Below are positions 1-13,017 of a stretch of DNA of 64,000 nt, in pieces. The notes under the pieces were generated by a model. It was not told the DNA's origin. It searched no databases and saw nothing but the letters and a program-made list of their open reading frames with translations. Both the position numbers and the translations under genes were made by a program. Every line of letters begins with the position of its first letter. The stretch's first letter is position 1. The DNA lies in NCBI RefSeq assembly GCF_000785435.2, contig NZ_JTDB02000002.1:685663-749662 (forward strand), read 5' to 3'. Source of the stretch: Paraburkholderia sacchari. GTDB lineage: Bacteria; Pseudomonadota; Gammaproteobacteria; Burkholderiales; Burkholderiaceae.

Positions 1-40
1 CGAACGAGCGCCTTTTTTGTTGAGACGACGGGTTGTTGAC

Positions 41-3396
<3,356 letters not shown>

Positions 3397-3429
3397 AATG
3401 CGGACTTCTCATCCGCAATCAGGCTTTGC

Positions 3430-4380
3430 ATGGAACTCAAATGGCTTGAAGACTTCGTTTCGCTGGCGGAAACGCATAGTTTCAGCCGCTCGGCCGAGTT
3501 GCGGCACGTAACGCAGCCGGCGTTCTCGCGCCGCATCCAGGCGCTCGAAGCGTGGCTCGGCACCGAACTGATCGATCGTTCGGTCTATCCCACGCGGCTG
3601 ACCTCGGCGGGGCAGGTGTTTTACGAGCAGGCGCTCGCGATGCTCTCGCAGTTTCACGAGGCGCGCGCTGTGCTGCGCGGCCATACGGCCACGCCCGCCG
3701 CGACGATCGAATTCGCGGTGCCGCACACGCTCTCGCTCACGTATTTCCCGCGCTGGCTCCAGCGCATCGAAGCGAAGCTTGGCCGGATCCACACGCGCCT
3801 GCGCGCGCTGAACGTGCACGACGCGGTGCTCTCGCTCGTGGAGGGCGGCTGCGATCTCGTGATGGGATATCACCATCCGAGCCACCCGGTAACGCTCGAC
3901 CCGGCGCGCTACGACACGCTCACACTCGGCATCGAGCCCATCAGCCCATACTCGGCGCCGCAGCGCGCGGGCCGCGCGCGCTACACGCTGCCCGGCACCG
4001 CCGACGCGCCCACACCGTATCTCTCCTATACGCCGAACGCCTATCTGGGCCGCATGACCGAGGTGATCGTCGCCAATGCGCCGGCGCGGCTGTATCTGGA
4101 CCGCGTCTATGAAACCGACATGGCCGAGGGTCTCAAGGCGATGGCGCTCGCGGGCCACGGCATCGCGTTCCTGCCGCACAGCGCGGTGGAGGATTCCGTT
4201 GCGCAAGGCAACCTGATCCGGCTCGATCGCGGCACGCGCGGCGTGCCCGAGGGCCAGTTCACGCTCGATATGGAGATTCGTCTCTACCGCGACAAGCTCG
4301 CTTCGCAGGGCAACGACGCGCGCGAGATGCTCGTGCGCGCGCTGTGGGACGTCGTGAGCGACGAGGTGGCGCGCGGTTGA
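3430..4380 (+). CDS. LysR-family transcriptional regulator, HypT/YjiE-like
   Basis: A 316-residue LysR-type regulator. The N-terminal winged helix-turn-helix (about residues 1-60) begins LKWLEDFVSLAETHSFSRSA and continues RHVTQPAFSRRIQALE. The effector domain resembles, from memory, E. coli HypT (YjiE), the hypochlorite-responsive regulator. Compare YLSYTPNAYLGRMTEV here with LLNYSRNSYMGRLINR there, and LAGHGIAFLPHSAVE with LDGCGIAWLPEYAIQ. The gene sits 137 bases upstream of gdhA on the same strand. A LysR-type dyad (4419-4441) in that gap makes gdhA, or another nearby promoter, a plausible target. LysR membership is certain; the HypT sub-family assignment is likely but was not verified by alignment. 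Confidence 0.85.
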   Translation: MELKWLEDFVSLAETHSFSRSAELRHVTQPAFSRRIQALEAWLGTELIDRSVYPTRLTSAGQVFYEQALAMLSQFHEARAVLRGHTATPAATIEFAVPHTLSLTYFPRWLQRIEAKLGRIHTRLRALNVHDAVLSLVEGGCDLVMGYHHPSHPVTLDPARYDTLTLGIEPISPYSAPQRAGRARYTLPGTADAPTPYLSYTPNAYLGRMTEVIVANAPARLYLDRVYETDMAEGLKAMALAGHGIAFLPHSAVEDSVAQGNLIRLDRGTRGVPEGQFTLDMEIRLYRDKLASQGNDAREMLVRALWDVVSDEVARG

Positions 4381-4418
4381 ACGAGGCTGAGTGCGACACA
4401 TTCTTTCGACTTCGAAAA

Positions 4419-4441
4419 CGTTATGCACAATACGCATAACG
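4419..4441. promoter_or_regulatory. Candidate LysR-type operator upstream of gdhA
   Basis: CGTTATGC and GCATAACG form perfect 8-bp inverted arms separated by 7 bases. The core ATGC-N7-GCAT contains the T-N11-A geometry typical of LysR binding sites. It lies between the lysR stop and the gdhA start, about 77 bases before gdhA. The binding partner is inferred to be the adjacent LysR protein. Confidence 0.55.
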
Positions 4442-4517
4442 GGATGATCAAACGGCATTGGATTTCGTGTGGGTGTTTTCTGACAATGGCTCCACTTCTT
4501 TGATCGCTGGAGCGTTC

Positions 4518-5816
4518 ATGTCTTCCCAATCGCAGTCTGCAGTGTCTTCGGTTCCGTCCTATCTTCACGCGGACGATCTTGGTCCGTGGGGCAACTATCT
4601 TCGTCAGGTCGATCGCGTCGCGCCATATCTCGGCTCGCTGTCGCGCTGGCTCGAAACGCTCAAGCGCCCGAAGCGCATTCTGATCGTAGACTGCCCGATC
4701 GAACTCGATAACGGCACCGTTGCGCACTTCGAAGGCTATCGCGTGCAGCACAACGTCTCGCGCGGTCCCGGCAAGGGCGGCGTGCGTTACCACCAGGACG
4801 TTACGCTCTCCGAAGTGATGGCGCTGTCCGCGTGGATGTCGGTGAAGAATGCAGCAGTGAACGTGCCGTACGGCGGCGCGAAGGGCGGCATCCGCGTCGA
4901 CCCGCGCACGCTTTCGCGTGGCGAGCTTGAGCGTGTGACGCGCCGCTACACCAGCGAGATCGGCATCATCATCGGACCGAACACCGACATTCCCGCGCCG
5001 GACGTGAACACGAACGAGCAGATCATGGCGTGGATGATGGACACGTACTCGATGAACCAGGGCCAAACGGCCACCGGCGTCGTGACGGGCAAGCCCATCT
5101 CGCTCGGCGGCTCGCTCGGCCGCCGCGAGGCAACGGGCCGCGGCGTGTTCGTCGTGGGCTGCGAAGCGGCGCGCCGCAAGGGCCTGTCGATCGAAGGCGC
5201 ACGCATCGCCGTGCAGGGCTTCGGTAACGTGGGCGGTATCGCTGCGCGTCTGTTCCAGGAAGCGGGCTCGAAGATCGTGGCCGTGCAGGATCACACGGGC
5301 TCGCTCTACAAGTCGACGGGCATGGACGCGGCAGCGCTGCTCGAGCACGTGGGCAAGACGGGCGGCGTGGCGGGCTTCCCGGGCGCGGACATGCTCAGCA
5401 ACGAAGAATTCTGGACCATCGAAACCGATATCCTGATTCCGGCCGCTCTGGAAAACCAGATCACCGAACACAACGCGGGCAAGATCCGCACGAAGATCAT
5501 CGTGGAAGGCGCGAACGGCCCGACCACGACGGCCGCCGACGACATCCTGCACGACAAGGGCGTCCTCATCATTCCGGACGTGGTGGCAAACGCGGGTGGC
5601 GTGACCGTTTCGTACTTCGAATGGGTGCAGGACTTCTCGAGCTTCTTCTGGACCGAGTCCGAGATCAACGAGCGTCTCGAGCGCGTGATGCGCGAAGCGT
5701 TCACGGCGGTCTGGCAAGTGGCGAGCGAGCAGGGCGTGTCGATGCGCACGGCGGCGTTCATCGTTGCATGTAAGCGCATCCTGATGGCGCGCGAAATGCG
5801 CGGCCTGTACCCCTGA
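4518..5816 (+). CDS. gdhA: Glutamate dehydrogenase (Glu/Leu/Phe/Val dehydrogenase family)
   Basis: Catalyses reversible oxidative deamination of glutamate to 2-oxoglutarate and ammonia, linking carbon and nitrogen metabolism in the cytosol. The 432-residue length is typical of the hexameric enzyme. The catalytic motif PYGGAKGGI lies near residues 117-125, with the active lysine near 122. A dinucleotide-binding GFGNVGG motif follows near 234-240. The ATG at 4518 was preferred to an in-frame ATG at 4458 because it is preceded by GGAG (4508-4511) and the family starts there. The cofactor (NAD or NADP) cannot be settled by eye. The gltIJKL glutamate/aspartate transporter follows it. Confidence 0.95.
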   Translation: MSSQSQSAVSSVPSYLHADDLGPWGNYLRQVDRVAPYLGSLSRWLETLKRPKRILIVDCPIELDNGTVAHFEGYRVQHNVSRGPGKGGVRYHQDVTLSEVMALSAWMSVKNAAVNVPYGGAKGGIRVDPRTLSRGELERVTRRYTSEIGIIIGPNTDIPAPDVNTNEQIMAWMMDTYSMNQGQTATGVVTGKPISLGGSLGRREATGRGVFVVGCEAARRKGLSIEGARIAVQGFGNVGGIAARLFQEAGSKIVAVQDHTGSLYKSTGMDAAALLEHVGKTGGVAGFPGADMLSNEEFWTIETDILIPAALENQITEHNAGKIRTKIIVEGANGPTTTAADDILHDKGVLIIPDVVANAGGVTVSYFEWVQDFSSFFWTESEINERLERVMREAFTAVWQVASEQGVSMRTAAFIVACKRILMAREMRGLYP

Positions 5817-5901
5817 TCGAGGCGCAACTTCGGAGAGCACCTTCGAAGCGCGAAGCATCCGGCAGCGGTAAAAATTACGTTTTGAATCGTTGCTGAAAGA
5901 A

Positions 5902-5936
5902 GGCGGGCGGCCCCCAAAAAGGGCCGCCTGCTTTTG
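5902..5936 (+). terminator. Intrinsic terminator of gdhA
   Basis: GGCGGCCC (5906-5913) pairs with GGGCCGCC (5921-5928) around a 7-base CCAAAAA loop. It is followed by TGCTTTTG. Confidence 0.75.
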
Positions 5937-6041
5937 CATTGGCGGTGTATAAAACACTCATGCAGCGCCAGGGTCCACCTTAATTCTTTCAATAAAATTA
6001 CTTTGCTACACTGGCGGCGATTCTTGCCAAGGAGATCAAGG

Positions 6042-6935
6042 ATGAAAATCAAAAAGGCTGCGCTCGTTCTCGCCGCACTCGGTTTCGTTGCCGTAAGCGC
6101 GCATGCGCAGGACTCGGGCACGCTCAAGAAGATCAAGGACACGGGCGTCATCTCGCTCGGTCACCGCGAATCGTCGATTCCGTTTTCATACTATGACGAC
6201 AAGCAGAACGTGGTTGGCTACTCGCAGGACTTCGCGATGAAGATCGTCGAGGCGGTGAAGCAGAAGCTGAACATGCCGAACCTCAAGGTCAAGATGGTGC
6301 CCATCACCTCGCAGAACCGCATTCCGCTCGTGCAGAACGGCACGATCGACATCGAGTGCGGCTCCACGACCAATAACGCCGAACGCCAGCAGCAGGCCGC
6401 CTTCACGAACACGATTTTCGTGATCGGCACGCGCCTCATGACGAAGAAGGATTCGGGCATCAAGGACTTCGCCGACCTCAAGGGCAAGACCGTCGTGACG
6501 ACGGCGGGCACGACGTCCGAGCGCCTCCTGCGCAAGATGAACCAGGACAAGAGCCTCGGCATGAGCATCATCAGCGCGAAGGACCATGGCGAGTCGTTCA
6601 TGACGCTGTCCACGGGCCGCGCGGCGGCGTTCATGATGGACGACGCGCTGCTCGCGGGCGAGCGCGCGAAGTCGAACAATCCGGGCGATTTCGTGATCGT
6701 CGGCACGCCGCAATCGCATGAGGCCTACGGCTGCATGATGCGCAAGAACGACCCCGAGTTCAAGAAGGTCGCCGACGACGCCATCGCGAAGGTCCAGACC
6801 TCGGGACAAGCCGATGCGATCTACAAGAAGTGGTTCGAATCGCCGATTCCGCCGAAGGGCCTCAACCTGAACTTCCCGGAAAGCGACGACATGAAGGCGC
6901 TCTTCAAGAGCCCGAACGACAAGGCAATCGACTGA
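6042..6935 (+). CDS. gltI: Glutamate/aspartate ABC transporter, periplasmic binding protein
   Basis: Periplasmic solute-binding protein (297 residues) that delivers glutamate/aspartate to the GltJKL permease. A signal peptide is evident: MKIKKAALVLAALGFVAVSAHA followed by QDSGT. The mature chain begins with LKKIKDTGVISLGHRESSIPFSYYD, which is characteristic of GltI, and includes the IECGSTTNN segment of the ligand cleft. The start at 6042 has a strong AAGGAG ribosome-binding site at 6029-6034. An intercistronic hairpin (6969-7001) separates it from gltJ and probably raises GltI output relative to the membrane subunits. Confidence 0.93.
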   Translation: MKIKKAALVLAALGFVAVSAHAQDSGTLKKIKDTGVISLGHRESSIPFSYYDDKQNVVGYSQDFAMKIVEAVKQKLNMPNLKVKMVPITSQNRIPLVQNGTIDIECGSTTNNAERQQQAAFTNTIFVIGTRLMTKKDSGIKDFADLKGKTVVTTAGTTSERLLRKMNQDKSLGMSIISAKDHGESFMTLSTGRAAAFMMDDALLAGERAKSNNPGDFVIVGTPQSHEAYGCMMRKNDPEFKKVADDAIAKVQTSGQADAIYKKWFESPIPPKGLNLNFPESDDMKALFKSPNDKAID

Positions 6936-6968
6936 CCCGGGCGCAAGCCTGATCGGCGTGTAACACAG

Positions 6969-7001
6969 AACGGAAGAAGCCGCGCTTCTTCCGTTCTTTT
7001 T
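6969..7001 (+). terminator. Intercistronic hairpin / partial terminator between gltI and gltJ
   Basis: AACGGAAGAAGC (6969-6980) and GCTTCTTCCGTT (6984-6995) are a perfect 12-bp stem with a 3-base CGC loop. The stem is followed by CTTTTTG. It lies inside the operon, only 20 bases before gltJ. It probably attenuates distal transcription and stabilises gltI mRNA. Confidence 0.75.
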
Positions 7002-7015
7002 GTTGGAGGCTCTTC

Positions 7016-7756
7016 ATGTCCTACCACTGGAACTGGGGCATATTGCTCAGCCCGGTCTCGACGGGCGAACCCACCACCTATCTCGGCTGGATCATCTCCG
7101 GCCTCTGGGTGACGGTGTCGGTGTCGCTCTGCGCGTGGGTGATCGCGCTCATCGTCGGCTCGTTGTTCGGCGTGCTGCGCACGGTGCCGAACAAGTACGC
7201 GGCCGCCGTGGGCACCGTCTATGTCGCGATCTTTCGCAACATCCCGCTCATCGCGCAATTCTTCATCTGGTACTTCGTGCTGCCGGAAATCTTGCCGCCC
7301 TCGCTTGGCAACGCGTTCAAGCAACTGCCGCCCGGCGTGCAGTTCTTCACCGCGTCGGTGATCTGTCTCGGGCTCTTCACGGCCGCGCGCGTGTGCGAAC
7401 AGGTGCGCTCGGGCATCAACGCGCTGCCGCGCGGCCAGCGCGCCGCCGGCCTCGCGATGGGTTTCACGCAGTGGCAGACGTATCGCTACGTCTTGCTGCC
7501 GGTGGCTTACCGCATCATCGTGCCGCCGCTCACCTCCGAGTTTCTCAACATCTTCAAGAACTCGGCGGTGGCGTCCACCATCGGCCTGCTCGATCTTTCC
7601 GCCCAGGCGCGCCAGCTCGTCGACTACACCGCGCAAAGCTATGAGTCGTTCATCTCGGTCACGCTCGCCTACGTGCTGATCAACCTGATCGTCATGGCGC
7701 TGATGCGGTGGGTCGAGTCGAAGTCCAGGCTGCCCGGCTATATCGGAGGCAAGTGA
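7016..7756 (+). CDS. gltJ: Glutamate/aspartate ABC transporter permease GltJ
   Basis: Inner-membrane permease subunit of 246 residues with several hydrophobic helices. It carries the HisM/GlnP-family cytoplasmic loop ([31 protein letters not shown]), which contacts the ATPase. The conserved N-terminal YHWNWGILL is characteristic of GltJ. TGGAGG (7004-7009) is a good ribosome-binding site for the ATG at 7016. The stop codon overlaps the gltK start in the sequence TGATG, so translation is probably coupled. Confidence 0.93.
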   Translation: MSYHWNWGILLSPVSTGEPTTYLGWIISGLWVTVSVSLCAWVIALIVGSLFGVLRTVPNKYAAAVGTVYVAIFRNIPLIAQFFIWYFVLPEILPPSLGNAFKQLPPGVQFFTASVICLGLFTAARVCEQVRSGINALPRGQRAAGLAMGFTQWQTYRYVLLPVAYRIIVPPLTSEFLNIFKNSAVASTIGLLDLSAQARQLVDYTAQSYESFISVTLAYVLINLIVMALMRWVESKSRLPGYIGGK

Positions 7757-8433
7757 TGCATCATTTCGACTGGAGCGGTATTCCGGGCGCGCTGCCGACG
7801 TTGTGGACCGGCGCCATCGTCACCTTCAAGATCACGGTTTGCGCGATCGTCGTGGGGATTCTGTGGGGCACGCTGATCGCGCTCATGCGCCTCTCGGGCG
7901 TGAAGCTGCTCGGCTGGTTCGCGCAGGGCTACGTCACGGTGTTCCGCTCGATTCCGCTCGTGATGGTCCTGCTGTGGTTCTTCCTGATCGTGCCGCAGTT
8001 GCTGCAGAATCTGCTCGGCCTCTCGCCTGACATCGACATCCGGCTGGCTTCCGCAATGATCGCGTTCTCGCTGTTCGAGGCCGCGTATTATTCGGAGATC
8101 ATCCGCGCCGGTATTCAGGCGGTGCCGCGCGGGCAGGTGAATGCGTCGTTCGCGCTCGGCATGCGCTACGGCCAGGCGATGCGCTTCGTGGTGCTGCCGC
8201 AGGCGTTCCGCGCGATGGTGCCGCTGCTGCTCACGCAGGCCATCGTGCTGTTTCAGGACACCTCGCTCGTCTACGTGATCAGCCTCGCCGACTTCTTCCG
8301 CACCGCAACCAATATCGGCGATCGTGACGGAACGATGGTCGAGATGGTACTGTTCGCGGGCGCATGCTATTTCGTGATCTGCGTGATCGCGTCGACCCTT
8401 GTGAAAGGTCTTCAGAAAAAGGTCGCAAGATGA
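7756..8433 (+). CDS. gltK: Glutamate/aspartate ABC transporter permease GltK
   Basis: Second inner-membrane permease subunit, 225 residues. It begins [20 protein letters not shown] and contains the EAA-type loop [20 protein letters not shown] near the middle. The ATG at 7756 shares a base with the gltJ stop, and its own stop overlaps the gltL start (ATGA). This is a tightly coupled operon. With GltJ it should form the translocation pore for glutamate/aspartate. Confidence 0.93.
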   Translation: MHHFDWSGIPGALPTLWTGAIVTFKITVCAIVVGILWGTLIALMRLSGVKLLGWFAQGYVTVFRSIPLVMVLLWFFLIVPQLLQNLLGLSPDIDIRLASAMIAFSLFEAAYYSEIIRAGIQAVPRGQVNASFALGMRYGQAMRFVVLPQAFRAMVPLLLTQAIVLFQDTSLVYVISLADFFRTATNIGDRDGTMVEMVLFAGACYFVICVIASTLVKGLQKKVAR

Positions 8434-9155
8434 TTTCAATTAAGAACGTTTCGAAGTGGTACGGCCCGTTCCAGGTGCTGACCGACTGCACGACGGAAGT
8501 GAAGAAGGGCGAGGTGGTGGTGGTGTGCGGGCCGTCGGGCTCGGGCAAATCCACACTCATCAAGACCGTCAACGGACTCGAGCCGTTCCAGCAGGGCGAG
8601 ATCCTCGTGAACGGCCAGTCGGTGGGCGACAAGCGCACCAATCTCTCGAAGTTGCGCGCGAAAGTGGGCATGGTGTTCCAGCACTTCGAGCTGTTCCCGC
8701 ACCTGTCGATTACCGAGAACCTCACGCTCGCGCAGATCAAGGTGCTCGGCCGCGGCAAGGACGAGGCCACCACGAAGGGTCTGAAACTGCTCGACCGCGT
8801 GGGCCTGCGCGCGCATGCGGACAAATACCCGGGCCAGCTTTCGGGCGGTCAGCAGCAGCGCGTGGCGATCGCGCGCGCTCTCTCGATGGACCCCATCGCG
8901 ATGTTGTTCGACGAGCCTACCTCGGCGCTCGACCCCGAGATGATCAACGAGGTGCTCGACGTGATGGTGGAGCTCGCGCAGGAAGGCATGACCATGATGT
9001 GCGTGACGCACGAAATGGGCTTCGCCAAGAAGGTCGCGCATCGCGTGATCTTCATGGACAAGGGGCTCATCGTGGAGGACGACCGCAAGGAAGACTTCTT
9101 CGCGAATCCGAAGTCGGACCGTGCGAAGGATTTTCTCGCGAAGATCCTGCACTGA
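8430..9155 (+). CDS. gltL: Glutamate/aspartate ABC transporter ATP-binding protein
   Basis: Cytosolic ATPase subunit, 241 residues, the usual length for polar amino-acid transporter ATPases. Visible motifs are Walker [10 protein letters not shown] (about 34-42), signature LSGGQQQR (about 136-143), Walker [13 protein letters not shown] and the switch histidine in VTHEMGFA. The ATG at 8430 overlaps the gltK stop by four bases. The operon ends just downstream at a strong bidirectional terminator. Confidence 0.94.
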   Translation: MISIKNVSKWYGPFQVLTDCTTEVKKGEVVVVCGPSGSGKSTLIKTVNGLEPFQQGEILVNGQSVGDKRTNLSKLRAKVGMVFQHFELFPHLSITENLTLAQIKVLGRGKDEATTKGLKLLDRVGLRAHADKYPGQLSGGQQQRVAIARALSMDPIAMLFDEPTSALDPEMINEVLDVMVELAQEGMTMMCVTHEMGFAKKVAHRVIFMDKGLIVEDDRKEDFFANPKSDRAKDFLAKILH

Positions 9156-9176
9156 GCGTTTCGCGCCGCGAGGCAT

Positions 9177-9215
9177 AAAAAACCGCGCAGGCCTTCGGGC
9201 CTTGCGCGGTTTTTT
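9177..9215. terminator. Bidirectional terminator between gltL and the amidotransferase gene
   Basis: AACCGCGCAGGCC and GGCCTTGCGCGGTT pair around TTCG with one bulged base. The stem is flanked by six A residues on the left and six T residues on the right. It can therefore stop both the gltIJKL transcript and the converging minus-strand gene. Confidence 0.85.
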
Positions 9216-9250
9216 CGTTCGGGCGTTAGCGCCGAGTCATTTGTGGCGTG

Positions 9251-10159
9251 TCATTCGCCCCAGGTCTGCAAGGCAGCGGCGGCTTGCGGATCCACCGCAC
9301 CGGGCGGGGCCACGCGCGAAGCGCTCGCCGAGGCGTCCGTCGACGGATTCTTGAGCTTGTCGAGCACCTTCTGCGGCACCGGCACGCTCCTGCGCGCGAC
9401 GACGTCGCCGTGCTGGAACATCAGCAGGTCGCCGGGAGCGAAGCGCGTCCAGACTTCGTTGTCGGTGAGCGGCGCGGTGGCGATCACGGACACGCGGTCT
9501 TCGGGCGTGGTGTATTTCGCGAAGTCGATCGAGACGTCGGCGTCGACCAGATGCGCGGTGGAAAACGGCCAACTGCGCACGAGGTAGTACAGATGCGTCG
9601 AGCAATGCGCGAACAGCGCCTGGCCGTTCGACAGCAGGAAGTTGAACACGCCGAACTGCGTGATCTCGCGCGTGAGCGATTCGAGTGTCGCGAACAGTTC
9701 GTCGAGCGGCGGCTGGGTCCCCGGAAAGGCCTTGCGCAGACCTTCCAGCAGCGTGCAGAAGGCCTGCTCGCTATCGGTAGTGCCGACGGGCTGGTAGACG
9801 CCCGACATGACCGGGTTGAAGTCCTGAAGGTCGCCGTTGTGCGCGAAGATCCAGTGGCGGCCCCAAAGCTCGCGCTGGAACGGATGGCTGTTCTCGAGCG
9901 ACGTATGCCCTTGGGTAGCCTTGCGGATATGCGCGATGGTATTGCGCGATTTGATCGGGTAGCGCTTGACCATCTCGGCGATGGGCGAGCGCGCCGATGC
10001 CTCGTGGTCGATGAACAGGCGGCAGGCCTTGTCCTCGAAGAATGCGATGCCCCAGCCGTCGGCGTGGTGGTCGGTGGCGCCGCCGCGCGCAGCGAATCCT
10101 GTGAAGGAGAACGTGACGTCCGTTGGCGCGGCGCAGTTCATTCCGAGAAGTTGGCACAT
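9251..10159 (-). CDS. Class II glutamine amidotransferase, YafJ-like
   Basis: A 302-residue protein whose start is set by the N-terminal nucleophile cysteine: MCQLLGMN, with Cys2 exposed after removal of Met1. The class II (Ntn-hydrolase) glutaminase fold is supported by RGGATDHHADGWGIAFF, the AHIRKATQG segment, FAHNGDL and TDSEQAF. These match the YafJ family of stand-alone glutaminase domains. No synthetase domain follows, so the ammonia acceptor is unknown. An open frame extends upstream to 10444, but those codons do not look like the family and would bury the nucleophile. Confidence 0.88.
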   Translation of the reverse strand: MCQLLGMNCAAPTDVTFSFTGFAARGGATDHHADGWGIAFFEDKACRLFIDHEASARSPIAEMVKRYPIKSRNTIAHIRKATQGHTSLENSHPFQRELWGRHWIFAHNGDLQDFNPVMSGVYQPVGTTDSEQAFCTLLEGLRKAFPGTQPPLDELFATLESLTREITQFGVFNFLLSNGQALFAHCSTHLYYLVRSWPFSTAHLVDADVSIDFAKYTTPEDRVSVIATAPLTDNEVWTRFAPGDLLMFQHGDVVARRSVPVPQKVLDKLKNPSTDASASASRVAPPGAVDPQAAAALQTWGE

Positions 10160-10494
10160 GATGCTTATGGTACGTAACGCGGGTACGGGGTGCGGGAGCG
10201 CTTGCGTGCTCCCCGTGAAGGGCGACCCGGTACAATGATGATTTTCCAAGCATATCACCGGGCTGCGGCGCGCCAATACGAAATTTGTCGGATGCATTCC
10301 CGGCGCTCGCGTAAGCGCGCCGGCGCGGCATCCGCGCGTGATGGCCGCGTGCGGGTCGCCATGCAGAGTGTCGTGCGCACGCGACGCCTCGCCTGGCGTC
10401 CAACGCTTTGCTGCCTTGCCGCTTTGCAGCCCCGTGTTTTGCACCCTGATTTCGTAGTCCGATCATCCGTGGCGCACCGCGCCTCACACTAGCC
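10160..10494. other. Intergenic region between the amidotransferase gene and pyrC
   Basis: A 335-base divergent gap that should hold both promoters. Short frames cross it but none has a ribosome-binding site or recognisable product. I see no convincing -35/-10 pair, RNA gene or repeat. Confidence 0.4.
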
Positions 10495-11550
10495 ATGAAC
10501 GCTTCCACACCCACGACTCTCACGCTCGCCCGCCCCGACGACTGGCATCTGCACGTGCGCGACGGCGCGATGCTTGCAGCGGTGCTGCCGCACACGGCGC
10601 GCCAGTTCGGCCGCGCGATCATCATGCCGAACCTGAAGCCTCCGGTCACCACGACCGCGCAGGCCGCGGCCTACCGTGAGCGCATTCTCGCGGCGCTGCC
10701 CGCGGGCGCGAAGTTCGAGCCGCTGATGACGCTCTATCTCACCGACAACACGCCGCCCGAGGAAATCCGCCTCGCGAAGGCGAGCGGCTTCGTGCATGGC
10801 GTGAAGCTTTACCCGGCGGGCGCGACCACCAATTCGGACGCGGGCGTGACCGACATCCGCAAATGCGCGCAGACCCTCGAGGCGATGCAGGAAGTGGGCA
10901 TGCCGCTGCTGGTGCACGGTGAAGTGACGAGCGCCGACATCGACCTGTTCGACCGCGAGAAGGTTTTCATCGACCGCGTGATGACGCCGCTGCGCCGCGA
11001 CTTTCCGGCGCTGAAGGTGGTCTTCGAGCACATCACGACCAAGGACGCCGTCGATTACATTCGCGCGGACCACGCGGCGCCCGGCCTGCTCGGTGCGACG
11101 ATCACGGCGCACCACCTGCTGTACAACCGCAACGCGCTGTTCCAGGGCGGCATTCGTCCGCATTACTTCTGCCTGCCGGTGCTCAAGCGCGAGACGCATC
11201 GCGTGGCGCTCGTCGAGGCGGCCACCTCGGGCGACGCGCGTTTTTTCCTCGGCACCGATAGCGCGCCGCACCCGAAGGGCCTGAAGGAGCACGCGTGCGG
11301 CTGCGCGGGCTGCTATACGGCGCTGCACGCGCTCGAACTCTATGCCGAGGCGTTCGACAACGCTGGCGCGCTCGACAAGCTCGAAGGCTTTGCGAGCTTT
11401 TTCGGCGCCGATTTTTACGGCCTGCCGCGCAGCGCGGAAACCGTCACGCTGCGCCGCGAGCCGTGGACGCTGCCGGCGGAAATCAGCGTTGGCGATGCGC
11501 CGGTCGTGCCGCTGCGTGGCGGCGAGACGATCGGCTGGAAGCTGATTTGA
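10495..11550 (+). CDS. pyrC: Dihydroorotase (class II, PyrC type)
   Basis: Cytosolic zinc enzyme of pyrimidine synthesis that cyclises N-carbamoyl-aspartate to dihydroorotate. The 351-residue chain has the length of the E. coli-type homodimeric enzyme. The metal-binding HxH is in [10 protein letters not shown] (H18, H20). The carboxylated bridging lysine is in [14 protein letters not shown] (about K104). Further ligand regions are LLVHGEV and the active-site aspartate in [11 protein letters not shown]. The DUF3025 gene follows at once and may overlap it if it uses a TTG start. Confidence 0.96.
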   Translation: MNASTPTTLTLARPDDWHLHVRDGAMLAAVLPHTARQFGRAIIMPNLKPPVTTTAQAAAYRERILAALPAGAKFEPLMTLYLTDNTPPEEIRLAKASGFVHGVKLYPAGATTNSDAGVTDIRKCAQTLEAMQEVGMPLLVHGEVTSADIDLFDREKVFIDRVMTPLRRDFPALKVVFEHITTKDAVDYIRADHAAPGLLGATITAHHLLYNRNALFQGGIRPHYFCLPVLKRETHRVALVEAATSGDARFFLGTDSAPHPKGLKEHACGCAGCYTALHALELYAEAFDNAGALDKLEGFASFFGADFYGLPRSAETVTLRREPWTLPAEISVGDAPVVPLRGGETIGWKLI

Positions 11551-11558
11551 GCGTAGTG

Positions 11559-12446
11559 ATGCCCGGCACAGTGCGCCGGACTTTGCCCGAGGGCAGTTTC
11601 GCCGACATCGACTGGGCGCGCCCCTGGTTCGCCCAGCACGAGGCGCGCGGCCGGCGCTGGCAGCAAGCCGCGCTGGCGGGCTACGCTCGCTATCTCGACG
11701 AACTGAACGCCGATGCGCGCGCCGCGCAACAGTTCACGGGCCGCGGCCAGCGGCTCGCGTTCATCGCGCAAGACGATCTGCCCGAGGGCGCCGCCTACGA
11801 GGCTCACATTGCCGCGACCGGTTGCGTGCCCACGCGCCACAATCTCCACGACTTCTTCAACGCGCTGGCCTGGTTTGCGTTCCCGCGCATCAAGGCGGCG
11901 CTCAACGCGCGCCAGGCGGCGGCGATCGACGTGTTCGGCGTGGGGCCCACGCGCGGCGGCGTGCGCGACGCGCTGACCTTGTTCGATGAGAACGCAGTGC
12001 TGTTCGCGAGCGCCGATCCTGTGCTCACACAGGCGTTGCGCGACTTCGACTGGCGTGCGTTGTTCGTCGAGGGGCGCTTGGCATGGGAGACGCCGGATGG
12101 CGAGACAGCAGGAACGACGGCTGCCGTAACGCACGGCCCGGCGCGCTGCGAAGTCCACGTATTCGGCCATGCGCTGCTGGAAAAGCTGATCGCGCCCTAT
12201 ACGGCGTGCACGGCGCACGCGTGGGTAATCGACGTTCCGCCGGCGTACTTCGCGTGGCCGCGCGCGCAGCGAAACACCTATCTGGACGAAACGGTGAGCG
12301 CGACGCTAGCCGCCGACGCGCATCTGAACGGACGCAGTTTCTCGCCGCTGCCGGTGCTGGGCATTCCCGGCTGGTGGGCGCCGAACGAAGACCCGTCGTT
12401 CTATACCGACACCACCGTCTTTCGCCCGGGCCGGCGCGCACGTTGA
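11559..12446 (+). CDS. DUF3025 domain-containing protein
   Basis: A 295-residue protein that I recognise as the DUF3025 family found across beta- and gammaproteobacteria, of unknown function. Conserved-looking stretches are HNLHDFFNALAWFAFPRIKAALN, the ALTLFDENAVLF segment and the C-terminal LPVLGIPGWWAPNEDPSFY. No signal peptide or membrane helix is seen. The ATG at 11559 is the simplest start. An in-frame TTG at 11547 would overlap the pyrC stop (TTGA) and sits behind GGAAG. The close packing suggests co-expression with pyrC. I do not assign a reaction. Confidence 0.8.
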   Translation: MPGTVRRTLPEGSFADIDWARPWFAQHEARGRRWQQAALAGYARYLDELNADARAAQQFTGRGQRLAFIAQDDLPEGAAYEAHIAATGCVPTRHNLHDFFNALAWFAFPRIKAALNARQAAAIDVFGVGPTRGGVRDALTLFDENAVLFASADPVLTQALRDFDWRALFVEGRLAWETPDGETAGTTAAVTHGPARCEVHVFGHALLEKLIAPYTACTAHAWVIDVPPAYFAWPRAQRNTYLDETVSATLAADAHLNGRSFSPLPVLGIPGWWAPNEDPSFYTDTTVFRPGRRAR

Positions 12447-12524
12447 GTACGCCACGTCCGACGCCTGGCGCATTCAGCCGGCGCCGCGCGCGATGGGCTC
12501 ACCCGTGCTAATATCGCGCCTCGC

Positions 12525-12931
<407 letters not shown>

Positions 12932-12947
12932 GCCGCCTCATTCACGC

Positions 12948-12990
12948 AAAAAGCCGGCGCGGTTCTTCGAAGAACCGCGCCGGCTTTTTC
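12948..12990. terminator. Bidirectional terminator between rnpB and the OsmC gene
   Basis: A nearly perfect palindrome: AAAGCCGGCGCGGTTC and GAACCGCGCCGGCTTT around TTCGAA. It has an A-run on the left and a T-run on the right, so it serves the converging rnpB and OsmC transcripts. Confidence 0.9.
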
Positions 12991-13017
12991 TTTTGCCGCC
13001 GATTCTTGCCGCAGATC

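Noticed and set aside
6012..6027. Sigma54-like TGGC...TTGC just upstream of gltI
   Set aside because: The spacing between the two elements is eight bases instead of seven. The site would also overlap the gltI ribosome-binding region.
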